DNA of 64,000 bases, from NCBI GenBank assembly GCA_951394405.1, contig OX596340.1:2790001-2854000 (forward strand), given 5' to 3'. Position numbers and translations under genes: made by a program. Of this stretch, positions 45,165 through 56,779 are shown in pieces. Numbering within the stretch: the stretch's first letter is position 1; every line of letters begins with the position of its first letter. Source of the DNA: Coprinellus micaceus. Taxonomy: Eukaryota; Basidiomycota; Agaricomycetes; Agaricales; Psathyrellaceae. The notes under the pieces are model-generated. The model ran no database searches, was not told where the DNA came from, and worked only from the letters and a program-made list of their open reading frames with translations.

Positions 45165-46407
45165 GTTACCTCTTTCTCGTGCATGGTCTTTTCCGTTCCT
45201 GACTGAGTGTGGGCTTATTTATTGTTCATTTATCATTTGCCTCTCCCTCTTTTCCGCCTCGTCTCCACGCTTTTCCTCTCCGATCTCCCTTTTCGACCAC
45301 GATCCTCAACGCTGCCGCTCTCCTACCTTTCGCCGAGCCACCCGCCAGTCACCTCGACACGCCCAACGTCACTCGTCCCGTCACCCGCAAAATCTCAGCT
45401 TCAACCTATCTGCTCACCGTCACCCTCCCTCATCCCTACGCCAAGCATCTATTTGTCTCCTAGCTTCTTTCCTCCCCCGATCGCGTTTGGTTCTGTTCCG
45501 CAGGTTTTTACTGTACGTCGCTTTACGAGTTGCCTCGACTGCTCATCTCGTCTCTTTCTGCTTCTTCTCGGTTAACGCCTTAATGTCGTTTTCGTATCGT
45601 CTCTTCGCACCGCCCTCGCCGTTACCCTATTACCTTACCCTGCCTCCCTCTCGTTTATCTCACCGCCTTGTCTCTCAGTTTCTTTCCTTTCCCTGTCTAC
45701 TACAACGTGTGTCATTAGTGGGATCGTCGAGTCCTGTCCGCTCTTTCACATTTATCTCTCGTCTCGTTTCGTCTCCACCTCGTTTCCTCGCCTTGGTTTC
45801 CGATTTCTCTAACTTTTTCTTTCTCTCGATCTTTGTGTTATGTGTGTCCTGTGGAAGTGGAAGTCATCGGAATGGAATTGAATTCGTTTCTGGACCTCTG
45901 GATGTGCTCGCGGGAAGACCGGCGTCTTGTGTATGTGTAAATGTATGGTATGAGGGAGAGGATATTGTTATCCTATATGATGAGAGGCATTCGGCGTAAT
46001 GTCAGGTTCGTCGAGCTTGAGATGATAAATTGATGCGACTCACATTTGATTTCTCGAACCACATACAATATAGCTCGCCCATAATCAACGTGGTACAGCA
46101 ATCGAAATGCAATGATTTAGGCATCGATGCGAGAACCCCTCTGTGACGCTTAATTGTGGCTCGACGCCAGTTGGCGGTGATGATGCTGTCAAGGTTCCGA
46201 GCACTCTGAAATCTGATATAATAGATGTTCGGGGGAGTAACCGGGTATATAAAATGGTAGATAGCATTGCGAGGGAAGGAGGGAATTTCCGGAGAATGGT
46301 AGGATCGCTTGGGGGTAGGATCTGGTAGTACTACGACGAAACGGTGTACACAGCAAAATGGGTACAAATGACGAATCGAAGCGACAGTGCTGTTGGTCGC
46401 AGGTGAG
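45165..46407. other. Convergent intergenic block PRTM-3 / NACHT-4
   Basis: Contains TTATTGTTCATTTATCATTTG (45219), GGTTAACGCCTTAATGTC (45570), GTGTCATTAGTGGGATC (45709) and GATGCGAGAACCCCTCTGTGA (46126), in the same order as in other units. No gene is supported. Confidence 0.55.
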
Positions 46408-48604
46408 TCATGAGACCGATCTTTGTTCCTCCAAATACCTCAGGCGATTTACTCTATTTTGAGAGACTTCGTCTGGCGGGCCCAACATCTCTCTGAGACC
46501 CAGCTTCCGGTCATCATCGTACACCATAGGGATTGGCTTGAATCGGTCCCGGAGAATCTCCAGCGTTGTCGGCACACACCAGCCCTTCTCCTTGGCAAAC
46601 CGCAGAATGCACCTCCTCCACAGCTTGCAAGCTGGACGGCAGGAATACCAGTGACACTGGAGTATATTTAATTGTGAGGGGCTTATGAGAAGGAGGATAT
46701 TACACACTTTTATGTGCACTAGCTCAAAAGAGTTGAGGACCCCGCTTGGAGCATTTTCTGCAAGATGTTGATGTGCAAGCCACCAATCGATGTCGCTAGC
46801 GTTGTGGTGGTGATCGTGAGCTAGTGAAGTCACAAAGAATGGTAAATAGCAGAAAAAATGACCCAGGAACATGTCCAAGTCATGGTCAGCTTGGAGCGGG
46901 ACCTGAGGCCCTCTATCTGTCCTCCAGTCAGCTCCAGTGAGGGTGACAATGCGGTCACGTATAGGAAACGCACTTTTGAGTACCTCAGAGTACCTGCTAG
47001 AGCGGAACTCGTCGAATCGATCACGGGGGGTATAAAGGTCGCCGCTGCGCTGTGGGTTCTCAAGAAAATCGGACAGCGACTTATGGTAAAGGTGAAAATC
47101 TGGTTCTCCGTCTTCGTCCGCAATGCGAATTAAAGATGACAGAGGCCCCAGGAGGTACCCCGCTTCTCCTGGTGAAGTCTCCAGGAGTGCACCCGTGTAC
47201 CAGGCGCCCGGGAGACCCCCTAAGTCGTTATAGATTAAGGCCGTCCTTATCCACTTCACAGCTAACACTGGTTTGGGGCTGGTCCACAGAATTCCGGTGT
47301 AGAGGGCATCCAAGGCTGAGAAGGGCTTGGAGGTGTCACTTTGCCGCCAGTTCAGCACACACTTGATCCGCTCGTAGGCCGTTCCAGACCCGCTTTGGAC
47401 ATAGCGGATGACCGTGGCCACATACACGAACTGCTCAGATGCCTCTTGGGCCCAATAGAGAGGTATATCTTCAATTCCCAGCACCTGGCCAGCTTGAGCG
47501 TACCAATTCTCTGGTAGCCCACAATCGATCCCAATCTTTGTAAGCATCGCCCGTGCGTACAGCTCCATGTCGGCTTTGGGGCTGTACTTGCTGTCGAGGA
47601 ATACTTTCTTGATTGCACTTGGGGGGAGCGAGGAAAAGTATCCCTCAATAGCGCGCTCTGGGCGACTGGCGATGATGATGCGGAATGGGAAGGATGGGTC
47701 TTTGGCGGCCTGAGTGAGAACCGATAGAACCTCCCGGTGATTTTCCTCTTTCGATATCTGGCACTCCTGCTCTGTCTTGTACTCCCGCCCCTCATCGGCA
47801 GCGCACTCATCTACCCCGTCAACAAGGACCACCTTGGGCCACACTGATCCACCGGCCGCCTTCCGGAGCTCACGAATTGGCGCCAGGATGAGGACTTCGA
47901 GTTGCTGGGACAGCTGCTTGTCGAATACCCATGGGTTCGCCTCAATAGATGAAAGGATAGCCTCTCGCAGGCCAGGAATCTTGAGGTGTAGGAGGTGGTA
48001 CGCGAAGGTCGGAATGAGATATCGCTTCGAGCACCGATCGACTTTCAGTGCAGACACAGAGAAGAAGAAACTCCCTGCAAGCCATCCTCTTGCATGGCAT
48101 TCGTCGGCAATTGACCCCATTATCGCCGTCTTTCCTGCGCCTGCAGGTCCCGAAAGCCACACAACCTTCGCTTCCCCGCGGTCGATATGGCTTAGCATTT
48201 CATCTTGCACGGCTTCCCTTGTTTCTGGGAAGCACTTGGGGGCATCGGTTCCGCGCTCAGCCGAGTCGTGGGCGGCTCCTTTCGAGACGTACTCCTCGAG
48301 GCCTGTTGTTGAAAAGCAATCATCGTCAGTCCCACAGGAATACGAGCCAAGCGTGGTGTAGAACGGAACACTGACGATCCTGGGGGCCCTTGTATGTTCC
48401 AGGGCGGTCTGAGGTTCCGTAGTAGTGGTTATTCGTGTCTATTTCCCTCATTCAGTCCATGTGAAACAACGTTCGAGCCCAAAACACACAGTGGTTATCG
48501 CCAAGCTGGTGCGTCGAGTGGTCGTTCTTCGAGTTATCGAACGTGTTGTGTATCTCGCCTATGGTGGTGGTCGTACGTCTCCTTTGCCCATATACCTGCT
48601 TCAT
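46408..48604 (-). CDS. NACHT-4: NACHT NTPase (type A core)
   Basis: Exons 48604-48490, 48438-48376, 48302-46974, 46916-46708 and 46656-46408 give 654 aa. P-loop GPAGAGKTAIMGS, Walker B VVLVDGVDE, FRIIIASRPE. The start differs from its sisters: the ATGGGC used by NACHT-1 and -2 survives but is out of frame here, while ATG at 48604 is in frame, giving MKQVYGQRRRTTT before the shared IHN...DNS...LGDNH. Introns 3 and 4 are multiples of three and happen to be open, so a 600-codon frame reads through them. Splice sites conserved in the other copies still favour removal. Confidence 0.83.
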
Positions 48605-49836
48605 TCTGAACGCCTGCTACACCGATAGAATTCAGGGAGAGCACGGTGGAAGGAGGACCGTGAAATGAGGAGAATTGGAGACGAGAGGTGGGGAAGAGGG
48701 CAAGAACGGCGATACTCGTTTTGGAACCCTAAACCACCCCGAATCGGCGATTATCCGGAGTGGTGGGCTGTGCGTGATTGGATTGATTCGGCATCGCCTC
48801 TACTTATCACATTGGGCGCTTAATGTGACAGTCCGGCGGGGCTGGGACACGAGGCCAGCAACGCGCATTGGCTGAATGGATGCGGGACTGTCCCGGACGA
48901 GGGAAGGACACGCCGGGAAGGTGTTGCAACTACCTGCCTTGCAGAACGGGTCGGCCAAGATGGCTCGGAGTGTGTCCAATCGCAAGCACTGCATAAACGC
49001 GAGCGTTGTTTTACCTTTTGGAATAGCTGTTTCTCAACCAAAGGATTCAATGGCGAGCGATGTCATAGCGAGCTGAGTTGCGCGCTCCGGAGAAGATCTC
49101 AGCGGTAGCGGCCGTTTAACCTGTACGAATGGAGCACATGCTCGCACTGAAGAAAGTGCGTGACTTGTCGAAACATCTAGCGTGTGGTGCGGCGGAGGGA
49201 GGGGTTCGTAGGCTGGAAGAGTTCCCCCATAGAAGAATGAGACGCCCCAGTTCGTCGAGAGGTCGATGAATTTAGCGTCCGAGAGAGGCGTCGTCGCTGA
49301 GGACTCCGAATCATCCAAGAAAGAGGTGCGTGTGGGCCAGCTAACTAGCATAAAGATAGAGAAGTATGAGCGTAGAATGGGGGGCCTGGGGGGATAAAGG
49401 TGACATCCAAAACATCCACGGCAGAAGGCAGTGGCTTGAACTTGGTTCGGACGCTCAGGAAATTGAAAGATGCATAGGCAACCAGGCAGGAGAAGTCAAA
49501 TCGGCACCGTCGATCGCAGCTGAAGGTCGAGCTCCATGCAGCGGAGACCGTATACATCCATTAAGAACTACAAGTTCTTAAGAGTAGCCCCCTTCACCCC
49601 CATGTCTTCTCTGTGGTGTACTCCCTGTGTCGGAACAACGCGAGCAGCACAAACGCTTCCGGGCCTGCCCCACCACCGTGGCCCTGATCCGATTTTGGGG
49701 GCGTTGGTATGGACGATCGGTCGATCTTGTCAGTCGTTTGCGAATCCGATGGGTTATTATAAATGAGGGAGCGCACGCAAACGTGTTGGTTTGAGGAAAG
49801 GTGGTGAGAGGTCGCAAGAATTTGAAGCCGTCGACT
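48605..49836. other. Divergent intergenic region NACHT-4 / PRTM-4
   Basis: Same elements as in other units (palindrome; AATGGCGAGCGATGTCATAGC near 49050; TCGG/CRE-like block at the right). No conserved reading frame. Confidence 0.55.
48807..48828. promoter_or_regulatory. NACHT upstream palindrome (NACHT-4)
   Basis: TCACATT, GGGCGCTT, AATGTGA, perfect arms; 202 bp before the start codon. Confidence 0.6.
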
Positions 49837-49881
49837 TCGGCAAATTCCGATACAAACATTTGAGCGATGATGTCACGCGCG
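49837..49881 (+). promoter_or_regulatory. TCGG...CCGA plus CRE-like block before PRTM-4
   Basis: TCGGCAAATTCCGAT then GATGATGTCACGCGCG. Confidence 0.4.
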
Positions 49882-50039
49882 TCTCTCTTCTGTCTCCTGC
49901 TATCACTCTAGGAAGAGCTATCCAACAAGGCCTCTCTTCGCCCTCCTAATGGTTAGGGGACGCTCTGAAACGGTGCATGACACTCTTGATATCGATTCAA
50001 GCCGCTCTGGCAGATTCACCGTAAAATTCCTTTTCAATG

Positions 50040-51795
50040 ATAGAGCCGAACTCGTACATGGGTTCATGGGCGTTGAGAGCCGCGCTCTTCCACCCGACGT
50101 GGGATTAACGGGAGAGTGAATATGTGAGTGGTCTCCCCTCTCCCTTGTTGGTGCCAGATTCTTTCTTGGTCGTCTCCGCCGCTGCATTATTGCCGCTTGA
50201 CCCCCCTTGGCGCTTCTTCTTCGCAGTTGCCGTCCCGCCGTCCGACCCTCACCAATCGGTCATGCCCAGCAACGGCCACCTCCCACTCCAACACGCCGTC
50301 GATCTTCGATAGCCCATCCACCCCGAGCCTCATCAGCGTCTTCGCTCGTCTCTTACCATCCCGACCTCCCTCGCCCTCCCGTCACTCCTTCGATTTGCCT
50401 TTGCATCTTCTCCTTCGCTTCTCCTTACCTTCGTCTCGCTATGTCTTTCGGAGCCGCCCTTGTCTCCGAGACAGTACCTAACCCCTTCGCCCACAGCTAC
50501 GATAACTACCTCACCGCCAATGATCTTTCTCTCCCTCCAGCGCCTGCCCGAAGTTCACTGTCTCCACCACCTCACACAACAGCAGCATCGGTGGCACCAA
50601 CGACTCGGATGAGGAGGTGACATATGGAGGAGTGAGCTCGAAATCGGCCGCTCCTGCAACGGCGATCCAAGTCGAACTCCCCTCCCCCCTCCCCTCCCCT
50701 CTCCCCCTCACCAAAGCCTATCGCCACGCCTAAGCCGGGATGCAGCTCCCACTGTCGCGACCCACGGTGTGGAGTCCCTCGCGCCATCTGGGGAAGGGAA
50801 TCCCTTTAAGCCTCATCAACGGCAGGTGGGTTGTCATTCGACAGCCACCCCAGCTCCCAGCGAGAGATCTGAGATCCCCCGGCCCTGGGGTGCATCACCT
50901 TCAACGCCAACAACGGCGTAGGCAATCCATTCCCGCCGCAACCTACGCCCCACCGCCAAGCCTCGAATGACAGCATCAGCAGCGGGAGCAGTCATGCATT
51001 TGTGGGTCTCTCCTACCCCCAAACTCCTCTGGTGGCATGCTCTCATCGCCGCACGGTCCTACCACCGCTCCCCCCTTGAGGTTATGGTCGAAGGGGTCAC
51101 CCCCACTCCTCTCGCTCCCCCGCTATGCCAATCATACCTGTCGTTGCGACCCCGTCGAGTCCTTCCCCTACTGAGAAAGGGAAGATAGGGGGAAGTGGGG
51201 CGAGAACGCCGAGCCTACCCCTCGTAAGCTTGGTATGAGCTTAAATACAGAAGACGTGTTGCTTTGACGGAGGGGAGAGAAAGGAGACAATTATGTGAAC
51301 AGTTTTCTGTGGTTGCGCACCTCGAGGAGAAGTTGTCTGGGTTGGGCATGGGGAGCGTATAGCTCCGATACACTCAATCTCGGGCAAACCACCTGTCGGA
51401 GTGGGCGTCGGTTTGTCGTTTTGATCTTGCGAGGGGCGGTAGGGACGGCGGTAGGCATGGATATTTACTTTACGAAGGATATACCCGACTGCCAGCAGCC
51501 TGTCGCGTCGAGTGGGGAGGGCGGATGGGACGACGAGTACGGTGAAGGGGGGAGGGGAGTGGGGCGGCTACACTGGTGCACGTTAGTCCGATGCATACTT
51601 CCGATTGATGTGAGGGGAGTGGTGCTGTATCGGAATGTGGAGGTGGAGGTGGAGGTGGAGAGAAGGGGAGTGGTGGAGGAGAGTCCGTGTCCGAAGGCGA
51701 CTGCTACGGCTCCTGTCGGGAGGCTGTGGAGATGGAGGAGGGTAGGGCAGCAGGAAACATGCGAGGCAGAGTGCGAGTCGGAAGAGGCGATTCTA
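50040..51795 (+). pseudogene. PRTM-4: decayed copy of the membrane-protein gene
   Basis: Exon 1 end (GCCGCGCTCTTCCACCCGACG), the intron and NPFAHSYDNYLTANDLS (about 50480) are clear. A deletion then removes the Asp-rich and KRKAEQ part, and later exon 2 pieces survive in changing frames: HYFTKDIPDCQQPVASSGEG-like sequence near 51465 and SEGDCYG near the end, to TTCTAG at 51793-51795. A TGA follows GACGTGTTGCTT near 51262 in the conserved RSNTEDxLL motif. Confidence 0.7.
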
Positions 51796-52948
51796 GTCAG
51801 GCGAGACTGTCAGCTCGATCGTGCACGCCCTTCTCGACTCTAGGTGCCGTTGATGCACGCTTTTGCCCTTTTTCGAAGTTATTTATCGTGTTACTCTCCT
51901 CCTTACCTTCCTCCTTGTTTCATTGCCTCCCGTTTCCCCATTCCTGGGTCCTCGCCCCCCCTACTCGACACAATGACGTCCCCGCCCGTACCCTTCACCG
52001 TCGTCATACGCGATCTCCTTGCGGTCTCGACACCAACCCCGCTCACCCTATCACTCGGAAAATCCCTACTATCGAACCTGTCACCTTGCGGTTCCTTCGT
52101 CCCCGTCCGTCACCGTCAACACGTCGTACCTCACTGTCGTCTCTCTAGGCTGTCCTGTTGGATAGCTTGGTTCGCTTACGACGGGTTATCTTATCGAATT
52201 TTTCTGCGCTTCGACGACTACTCCCCAACTTGCCTACCATCGTTTGGCCCATCCATCCCGTCTTCTTACTTGCTGCCGTCCCTATTGCCCCTTGCACATG
52301 CTTTCGCTATTGTACGTCAATTTACGAGTTGCTTCGACTGCTCATCTCATCTCTTTCCATTTCTTCACGGTTAACGCCTCGATGCCTTTCACTCCCCATT
52401 CCCTTCTTGACCCGTTCACATTTACCCTGTTCCCTGTTCCCTTTCCTCGTGCCCCGCCTCCCCCTGGCTGTCTCTCCTTTACCTCCTCGTCCCGTTTATG
52501 TCATCGTTTCATTTTTCGGTTCTCCCTTCTGTCTCGCTACTGAAGCGTGTGTCATTAGTGGGATCCTCTCTTTTACATCCACCTCTCGTCTCAGTTTCTG
52601 ATCTCCTTACGCTCTGTCTCTCAATTTTCGTGTTATCGTGTCGTCTCGGAACGCCATGGTTTATGCATCCATCTATGGGACCCTTTACAACACCTGGCTG
52701 GGACCCGACGCCAGGCGGCGCTCGCTGTTTAAAAAACATAATTTCGTGGAGGCTCCAAGTCCGAAGGCCGCAAATCCGGTATAATAGAAATTCTGGGAAT
52801 TCGGGAGAGTAAGCGGGTATGTAAAGTGGTAGATGGCATCGCAAGGGAAAGATGGAAGTCCTTGGGGATGGTAGGACTTCTTGGAAATATAATCCGGTGG
52901 TACTACGAGGAAAGGATGCGGAAAGACCAAAGGGGTACAAATGATAAA
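51796..52948. other. Convergent intergenic block PRTM-4 / NACHT-5
   Basis: Shorter version of the shared block: GGTTAACGCCTCGATGCC (52369), GTGTCATTAGTGGGATC (52549). No gene is supported. Confidence 0.5.
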
Positions 52949-55240
52949 TTAAAGCGACGATACCGTACGTCGCAGTCGCAGGTCGATCACGGAGTCCGAT
53001 CTTTGTCGCTCCAATGCTCTCAGGCGGTGTGTTCTGGCTCGAGAGGTGTAGTCTGGCGGGCCCAACATCTCGCCGAGACCCACCTTCCCATCATCATCGT
53101 GATCCTCCTCGATTGGCTTGAATCGGTCCCGAAAGATGTCTAGCGTTGTCGGGACACGCCACCCATTCTCCTTGGCAAACCGCAGAATGCACCTCCTCCA
53201 CACCTTGCAAGCTGGACGGCAGGAATACCAGCGACACTGGGGATATTTAATCGTGAAGACTTATGTGAAGACGCATCCGATGGTACGCACTTTCTTGTGC
53301 ACTAGCCTGAAAGCCTCGATCACCCCCCTTGGGGCATCTTGTGCGAGGTGGTGATGTGCAAGCCACCAATCGACGGTCGTAGCGTCGTGGCGATAATTAT
53401 GAGCTGGTGGAAACATGTTTTCCTCTGTTAAATAGTAGAAAAATAGCCCCAGGAACACGTCCAAGGTACGGGCAGCTGGGAGCGAGATCTGTGGCCCTCT
53501 ATCTGTTCTCCAGTCAGCTCCTCCAGTGGCAAAAACAGTCACACATAGGGAACTCACTTATCAGTACCTCGGAATACCTGCCAGATTCGAAAACATCAAC
53601 TTGTTCATCGGGAATATACAGGTCGGCACTGCGCTGTGGGTCCTTGAGAAAGTCAGATAGAGATTTATGGTACATATGAAAATCGGGATCCCCATCCTCA
53701 TTCACAATGCGGATCAAAGATGACAAAGGTCCCAGGAGATACCCCGATTCTCCTGGGGAAGATTCCAGTAGTGCGCTGATGTACCAGGAGCGCCCGCCAA
53801 GGCGGCCATAGGTCAAGGCGGTCCTGATCCACTTCGCCGCTAAAATCGACTTGGGACTGGTCTGGATGATACTGCTGTATAGGGCATCCAAAGCAGCGAA
53901 GGGCTTGGACGAGCTGCTTTGCCGCCAATGGAGTGCACGGTCAAGCTGCTCATGTGGGGTCCCGGGCCCGCTCTGGATGTATCGAATAACAGTGGCCACA
54001 TACACAAATTGCTCTGATGCTTCTTGGGCCCAGTAGGAGGGCACATCTTCGATTCCCAGTGCCCGTCCAGCTTCGGCGTACCAATTATTGGGGAGACTAC
54101 AGTCTATCCCAACCTTGGTTAGCATTGCTCGAGTGTACAGCTCCATGTCGGCCTTGGGGCTGTACTTGCTGTCGAGGAAGATCTTCTTGATTTCAGTTGG
54201 GGGAAGCGAGGAGAAGTACTTCTCGATGGCGTTCTCGGGTCGACTGGCGACGATGATGCGGAATGGAAACGCCGGATCGCTAGAGGCACGTACGAGGACG
54301 GAAAGGATCTCCTGGTGAACCTCCCCTTTGGATCTATCTCCCACACCGTGTGCCAACCTATCACCGCCTCTATCCCCCGCACACTCATCCAGCCCGTCAA
54401 CAAGGAGGGATTGCGGCCAGGTTTCCTGATCTGAGCATCCGGAGATGTTGCGAAGGGGAACGAGGATAAGCGCGTCGATTTGGGCATCCAGGTCCCTCTT
54501 GAAGATCAATGGGTCCCGGTCGAGGGCAGTCATGACCTCGTCACTATACCCTTTGATGACGTCGTGCTGGGAAAGCTGGTACACGAGTGTGGTGATGAAG
54601 AGTCTCTTAGAGCACCGGTCTGAGAAGCCCGCGAACGATGAGAAGAAGAACCCTGCTGCGAGTAAGCCCTCCTTGTGGAACTCGTCCGCAATCGTCCCCA
54701 TAATCGCGGTCTTTCCAGATCCCGCTGGTCCCGATAGCCAGAGGATCTGTTTCTGGGTGGTGGTGACGGTGGTGGTGGTCTGCTGCATGCGGCGTTCGCG
54801 CTTTGTCCAACTGATCATTTCTTGCTGAACTGCGACTCTCGTTTCTGGGAAGCATTTGGGCGCATCGCGGCCGCGTTCTGCTGAGTTGTGGAGGGCGCCG
54901 TGGGATACGTATTCTTTGAGACCTAGAATCGGTCACGTTCAGGCTCGTAGTAATGGTACAATCGCGGACACCTCTACGATGACCCAAACTGAGAAAGGCA
55001 GCACTCACGATCCTGGGGACGCTTAGACGACCCTGAGCGGTCTTTCGTTGCATGGTAGTGGTGATTCGTGTTGTCTGTTCGAAGGTTGTTCAGCCGTCCT
55101 GCTCAGAACACTGGAGTTTAAAACTCACAATGGTTATCGCCATAATGACGGCGTGAACTATCGTGCACCGAAACTTTGTATGTGGAATACACGTTCCCGC
55201 CATCGGGCGCGCGCAAGTCGTCTTCAGGTATACCCTCCAT
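52949..55240 (-). CDS. NACHT-5: NACHT NTPase (type B core)
   Basis: Exons 55240-55129, 55074-55009, 54922-53558, 53502-53291 and 53236-52949 give 680 aa, the longest copy. It starts MEGIPEDDLRAPDGGNVYS. It shares the type B NTPase half with NACHT-3 (Thr-rich insert, GPAGSGKTAIMGTIADEFHK, LLVDGLDECAGD, 86-nt intron 2). A one-base insertion near the end changes GACTCATGA to GACTCCGTGA, bypassing the stop used by NACHT-1 and adding VIDLRLRRTVSSL. P-loop, Walker B and ASRPE are intact. Confidence 0.85.
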
Positions 55241-56508
55241 GACCTCTCCGACGGGGGATGCAGATTTGGGAGAGGGGAATGAACCGGGTTGGGTTCACAG
55301 GGGGGAGAAGGCAAGAGAGGTGACGATCAGTTTAACCCTGCACCACCCCTATATGGCATGTTGCATGCGGCGATGGCGTTTGCGGGGTGTAAGTAGTAGA
55401 CTGTGCGTAATTTGATCGATGAACCGCCTCTATCACATTGGGCGCTTAATGTGATACCTGGAGTGCGTCAGCCAGGCGAGGCCGGGGCATCAAGCCAAGA
55501 ACGCAAATAACGAGCATTGGCTGAATGGGTGTGAGACTGGCCTACTGAAAGGTGGTTTAGGGGAGGGTTCAAGGGAGGAACCACCGAACGACTGTCACCA
55601 CTGAGAACGGGTCGGCAAATGTTGCTCGGAGTGCTTCCAATTGAGGGAGAGAACCCACCGAAAGAAGCACCTGTCCGTAAGCGTTATGCGGCCCACAGGA
55701 GGTACCTCTGATAGTTGGTTTGAATAGCCAAGGGACGACTGCGACGGTCAGAAGGCACCGGAACGTGGGAGTCACTACTCCTGCTTTCAGAAGTGCCAGC
55801 GAGCTGGCTGAATCCAGCTTCGACGGGCGTGGCGTCCACAGGATAGCACGGCGAGTGATGTCATATAAAGTCGACTTGCAGCCCTCTGAGGAGAATTTCG
55901 GTAGTAGGAACCGTTACATGAGGAGTCGCACACGCTCGTGGGCTCCAGAAGGCGCGTGGAGGGCGTACGAGCCTCGAGGACGTGTGGAATAACCCTGCAT
56001 GTAGTGCGGCGGGGGTCTTGACCCCGGTCACAAAGGCACGAGCGCCAGAGGCTCGAACGACTCCCCGAAATTGAAGAAACGCTAGGTTATTCGAGAGGTA
56101 AGTTTAGAGTCGGAGAGGGTCATCGCTGCTCAGAATTCCTCCAAGGAAGGGGGGAGTTGAATAGTAAAGTGGCCTGAGGATTCGCTCGCAAGAGGTAAAT
56201 GAGCGCAGAAGGGATAATATGGGTCCATGCAGACCCGCCATACATCCAGGGAACCGCAGTCTCGTAAGAGAAACCCATGTCTCCCTCTCGGGCCCTCCCT
56301 GACACAGAACGATGCCAACTGGGCAAGCGCTCCAGCTTCATCGCCGATTCGCAGCGTTGGCACGGACAATCGCTGCTGAATGGGTCTCTGCTTCTCAGAG
56401 TCTGAGCGTTCGCGAAAACGGAGTACATGAAAGCACGATGGTGAGGCGAAAGTTCAAGTTCAAGTTCAAGCTTTTCAAGTTCAGCTCACCGCCAAGATCT
56501 TGTCGATT
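55241..56508. other. Divergent intergenic region NACHT-5 / PRTM-5
   Basis: Homologous to the other divergent intergenic segments; no conserved reading frame. Confidence 0.5.
55433..55454. promoter_or_regulatory. NACHT upstream palindrome (NACHT-5)
   Basis: TCACATT, GGGCGCTT, AATGTGA, perfect arms; 192 bp before the start codon. Confidence 0.6.
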
Positions 56509-56553
56509 TCGGCAACTTCCGATCTTTGCGGTGACGGGCGATGACGTCACGCG
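56509..56553 (+). promoter_or_regulatory. TCGG...CCGA plus perfect CRE before PRTM-5
   Basis: TCGGCAACTTCCGAT then GATGACGTCACGCG, which contains the exact TGACGTCA site; the other copies have TGATGTCA. Confidence 0.45.
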
Positions 56554-56779
56554 AATCCCTCTTCTCGTCTTCCACAACCCTGTGCTCAAGCTCAACTTCT
56601 GCTATCGCTGAAGAAGGACCCCTTGGGACTTGAAATATGGTCTCCGAAGATGTATTCTCACTCGTCGCCCATTCAAGGCTTAGAGAGCACTCCAGAAGGC
56701 TACACGACACCCTCGATATCGATTCAAGCCCTCGACCAGGTCGTTGATTCGACCATAGCGCCCTCACCCACCCGTAAAT

